Origin: Gallionellaceae bacterium
Lineage (GTDB): Bacteria; Pseudomonadota; Gammaproteobacteria; Burkholderiales; Gallionellaceae
DNA length: 7,128 nucleotides
Direction of reading: 5' to 3'
Assembly (NCBI GenBank): GCA_030690855.1
Contig: JAUYFR010000002.1
Coordinates: 1-7,128, forward strand
Below are positions 5,074 to 7,128 of the stretch, piece by piece. The number at the start of each line of letters is the position of its first letter. The stretch's first letter is position 1. The notes under the pieces are model-generated. The model did not search any database. It was not told the DNA's origin and was given only the letters and a program-made list of their open reading frames with translations. The position numbers and the translations under genes were made by a program.

Positions 5074-6581
5074 GTGTGATCGGCGTTCGTTTGAGTACCA
5101 AGGCAAGTGATCGTAATCGCTGTAAAAAGCTGGTCTTGTACATTCATGACCCAATCGGCAATCCTGATCCTGACAAAATTGCCAAGACCGGTGGCGAGCG
5201 CGTTTTGTATCGAGGCAGTAATGCTGTCATGAGTGACACACCAATCGGTATCGCTGAAGAAATGCGCCAGAGCGCTGATATTGCCCAAGCACGGGATAGC
5301 CGGGTCAGTGATGATCCTTTCGAGCATTTCATTTTTAGCTTCGAGTCACACGATAAGGTTGGCGAGCAAGAAATTCGCCGTTGTATCCAGATCGCAGTCG
5401 AGCATTTGGACGTTAGATTTCACCAATACACTTGGGGTGCTCACCGAGATACCGATAACACTCATATTCATTTTATGGTGAGCCGGATCAATCCGATTTC
5501 ATTTAACGCACTAGATATTAAGTTTCCAGTGCTACAGGCAGAACAAATTGGCGCGCTGATTAACCATGAGCTCGGCATGAAGCCCATGATCAAAAACCGA
5601 TATAGGGTGAATGAGCAAACGAAGCAGGTCGAACGAATAAAGAGTGTTGCAGTACCTAAGCCGGAACGATTGGCAGACATTATTAATACTTCAAAGTCAT
5701 GGGCCGAGTTTCACGAGCGAACCTACAAGGCTGGAATCCTGTATGAGAAGAAGGGGAGTGGGGCGCTGATCAACGGAGACAAAGCATCGAATGTTGATCG
5801 CAATGCCACTATGATTAAGCTCACTAAGATATGGGGTGAATTTGAAGTTTCACCCTATATTCTCGCACCAAAAATTTCGCAGGAGGTTGTTGAACGCCAA
5901 CAGCGGCATGAGAGGAAGGCGGAGCGTAAAGACGAACGTAGTCAGTTATTAGTCGAGCAGAAAGAAGAGCGTCATCGTATTGCGCGCGGCGCTAAAAACT
6001 TTAAGCAGGGGGTGCTAAGTGATCAGGCGTTATCGGTTGAAGGCCGAGAAGCAAAGCTCAAAATGATTGCGGAGGCTCAGAGCATTAAGTTGGTTGAAAT
6101 TAGGGCGCAGCAAAAAATAGATCGCCAAAAACTTACCCAGCATTTGAACACCACGCTACCTTTGATCGATTTCCGAAAGTCAGAATTAATGATTTCAGGG
6201 TCAACTAGCTCATTGCCCTGCATTGATATCGGAAATTTTATTGCCTACCGAGTTGGAGCAGAAGTTGAATACAGGCATGAGGGATCGGACGTTGTTTCTT
6301 TTGTTGATAAGGGAAGCCGGATTGTCGTTCGTGATATTAGTGATGAATCTGTATTGGCCGTTTTAGAACTGGGGGCTGCCAAGTGGGGCAAGGATTTATC
6401 CGTAATTGGAAACGACGAGTTTAAGTTGCAGGTAATTCGACTGGCTGTTGCTCATGGCATCTATATAGCTAACCCCGACCTACAAGATCAGATCGAGCAG
6501 GAAAGAGGGCGGCTTGAAAGAGAGCTGATTGATTTGGGGATTAACGTCGTCACAGACAACCCGTATTCGGCACCGCATTAA
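5070..6581 (+). CDS. MOBP-type relaxase (TraI/MobA family) with LPD7-like C-terminus
   Basis: The 503-residue protein has the relaxase domain (PF03432 type) in residues 1-175. The probable nicking tyrosine is Y24 in LVLYIHD, which corresponds to Y22 of RP4 TraI in LVKYITD. The HUH metal site is HRDTDNTHIH (H125, H132, H134), followed by SRINP. A second segment (about 203-262, SWAEFHERTYKAGILYEKKGSGALI ... KLTKIWGEFE) is usual in TraI/MobA proteins. A highly charged coiled coil (268-355) follows, then an LPD7-like module (about 407-478: FVDKGSRIVVRD ... AKWG ... NDEFKLQVIRLAVAHGIYIANPDLQ). It cuts oriT and attaches to the 5' end of the transferred strand. It has no helicase or primase domain, unlike the large TraI. 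Start and overlap with the upstream gene are clear. Confidence 0.94.
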   Translation: MSVIGVRLSTKASDRNRCKKLVLYIHDPIGNPDPDKIAKTGGERVLYRGSNAVMSDTPIGIAEEMRQSADIAQARDSRVSDDPFEHFIFSFESHDKVGEQEIRRCIQIAVEHLDVRFHQYTWGAHRDTDNTHIHFMVSRINPISFNALDIKFPVLQAEQIGALINHELGMKPMIKNRYRVNEQTKQVERIKSVAVPKPERLADIINTSKSWAEFHERTYKAGILYEKKGSGALINGDKASNVDRNATMIKLTKIWGEFEVSPYILAPKISQEVVERQQRHERKAERKDERSQLLVEQKEERHRIARGAKNFKQGVLSDQALSVEGREAKLKMIAEAQSIKLVEIRAQQKIDRQKLTQHLNTTLPLIDFRKSELMISGSTSSLPCIDIGNFIAYRVGAEVEYRHEGSDVVSFVDKGSRIVVRDISDESVLAVLELGAAKWGKDLSVIGNDEFKLQVIRLAVAHGIYIANPDLQDQIEQERGRLERELIDLGINVVTDNPYSAPH

Positions 6582-6627
6582 TTTGGCTAAGATTTGTATT
6601 CTGCAAAAGATTATTTATTAAATGACC

Positions 6628-6658
6628 ACCGTTCTTAGTCGAGCGGTTGGGCTTTTTA
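6628..6658 (+). terminator. Weak possible terminator after the relaxase gene
   Basis: ACCG (6628-6631) with CGGT (6644-6647) and CTT with GAG pair around the loop AGTC, with two bulged T bases. A TTTTT run is at 6653-6657. The stem is short and the run begins five bases beyond it, so the call is weak, although its place 47 nt after the relaxase stop is suitable. Confidence 0.35.
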
Positions 6659-6659
6659 G

Positions 6660-6843
6660 AGGTGAACGACTGCTTTCTGGCAGGCAATTCGCGAAGTCCT
6701 ACTCACCCTAAGTGCCATGACCTGTCATTGGAAGTTCAGATTGATCTGCTCCAAACCGGCCAGTCGCGACTAAATTACAAACTGCTGGTGGCCACAAACA
6801 TGGTAATGAATGGGCCGCCCAGCCAAGACTGCTACTAAAATGA
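6660..6843. other. Gene-free stretch between the mobilization module and the UPF0114 gene
   Basis: Together with 6582-6659 this makes about 260 bp without a credible gene. It contains the palindromes TTCGCGAA (6688-6695) and AGTCGCGACT (6762-6771), a CTGC/GCAG hairpin (6670-6683), one TCACCCTA (6703-6710), the reverse of the element's TAGGGTGA motif, and one GTGCCAT (6712-6718) that also occurs twice near the integrase end. The right border of the element most likely falls here, but no repeat of the tRNA 3' end is evident. Confidence 0.5.
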
Positions 6844-7128
6844 CTAATGCGCTTTGGGCTCCATTAACCTGTTGGTGTAAGCCATCGCGACGGCAGAGAA
6901 AACAAAAGTCATATGAATAACAACCTGCCACAACATGGTTTTATCAGTCATATTCGGTGCTTCAATAAATGTCTTCAGCAAGTGAATTGACGAAATACCA
7001 ATCAGCGCCATTGCCAACTTGACTTTCATCGTGCCGGCATTTACATGCTCCAGCCACTCAGGCTGATCAGGGTTACCTTCCAGATATAACCGAGACACGA
7101 AAGTTTCATAGCCACCGACGATGACCAT
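6844..7128 (-). CDS. UPF0114 (YqhA/TIGR00645) family membrane protein, C-terminal part
   Basis: The visible 94 residues read MVIVGGYETFVSRLYLEGNPDQPEWLEHVNAGTMKVKLAMALIGISSIHLLKTFIEAP and end with a hydrophobic VVIHMTFVFSAVAMAYTNRLM segment. The VGGYE.FVSRL, PDQPEWL..VNAG and KVKLA..LIGISSIHLLKTF motifs are characteristic of UPF0114. Family proteins are about 160-180 residues with several inner-membrane helices; two are visible here (about 37-53 and 66-85). The function is unknown. The 5' part lies beyond the right edge, so the methionine at 7128 is internal and not the start. The gene faces the relaxase gene, convergently. It is most likely a chromosomal gene flanking the element. Confidence 0.9.
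   Translation of the reverse strand: MVIVGGYETFVSRLYLEGNPDQPEWLEHVNAGTMKVKLAMALIGISSIHLLKTFIEAPNMTDKTMLWQVVIHMTFVFSAVAMAYTNRLMEPKAH

Larger units (their letters stand above)
1953..6840. mobile_element. Small integrative mobilizable element in tRNA-Lys (right border approximate)
   Basis: The set is integrase, excisionase-like HTH protein, one unknown gene, candidate oriT, TraJ/MobC-like accessory protein and MOBP relaxase, all next to a tRNA gene. It has no replication initiator, no type IV coupling protein and no mating-pore genes. This is the layout of an integrative mobilizable element that borrows a helper's conjugation apparatus. The left border is at the tRNA 3' end. The right border is inferred to lie between the relaxase stop (6581) and the UPF0114 gene, but no attR repeat was recognised, so it could lie beyond the window. 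Confidence 0.65.

Noticed and set aside
5019..5332. Minus-strand frames opposite the traJ/relaxase start
   Set aside because: They are antisense shadows of well-supported plus-strand genes and show no motif of their own.
6696..6702. GTCCTAC as the right attachment core
   Set aside because: Only 7 bases match the tRNA 3' end, and the neighbouring bases disagree; chance is likely in a gap of this size.
6647..6838. 63-residue plus-strand frame after the relaxase
   Set aside because: It has no ribosome site, its composition is unlike a protein, and it lies over palindromes in a gap.

Overview
The window looks like the chromosome of a betaproteobacterium carrying a small integrated mobilizable element. 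The host assignment rests on the CpoB-QueE-QueC-tRNA-Lys order and on the QueE protein, whose ending 'LQLHKLLW'-type tail and CX3CX2C site resemble betaproteobacterial QueE as I remember it. Genus is not resolved; freshwater Burkholderiales or Methylophilaceae-like bacteria are guesses only.

Left part (1-1952), ordinary chromosome: the 3' end of cpoB (Tol-Pal associated periplasmic TPR protein), then queE and queC, two consecutive enzymes of preQ0/queuosine synthesis whose genes overlap by four bases (ATGA), then tRNA-Lys(UUU) behind a near-perfect sigma-70 promoter.

Middle part (about 1953 to somewhere between 6581 and 6843), a compact integrative mobilizable element inserted at the 3' end of tRNA-Lys. 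On the minus strand lie a tyrosine integrase, an upstream overlapping excisionase-like HTH protein, a G-rich control-like region with hairpin and repeated motifs, and an unrecognised 288-residue protein. Divergent from these, on the plus strand, lie a promoter, a hairpin with an RP4-like nick sequence (candidate oriT), a TraJ/MobC-like relaxosome protein and a MOBP-type relaxase with an LPD7-like C-terminus. No coupling protein and no mating-pore genes are present, so the element would need the transfer machinery of a helper. A short motif, TAGGGTGA, recurs five times across the element on both strands.

Right part: about 260 bp without a gene, then the 3' end of a UPF0114 (YqhA-like) membrane protein gene on the minus strand, running off the window. 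No convincing copy of the tRNA-Lys 3' end is visible at the right side, so the right border of the element is unresolved.
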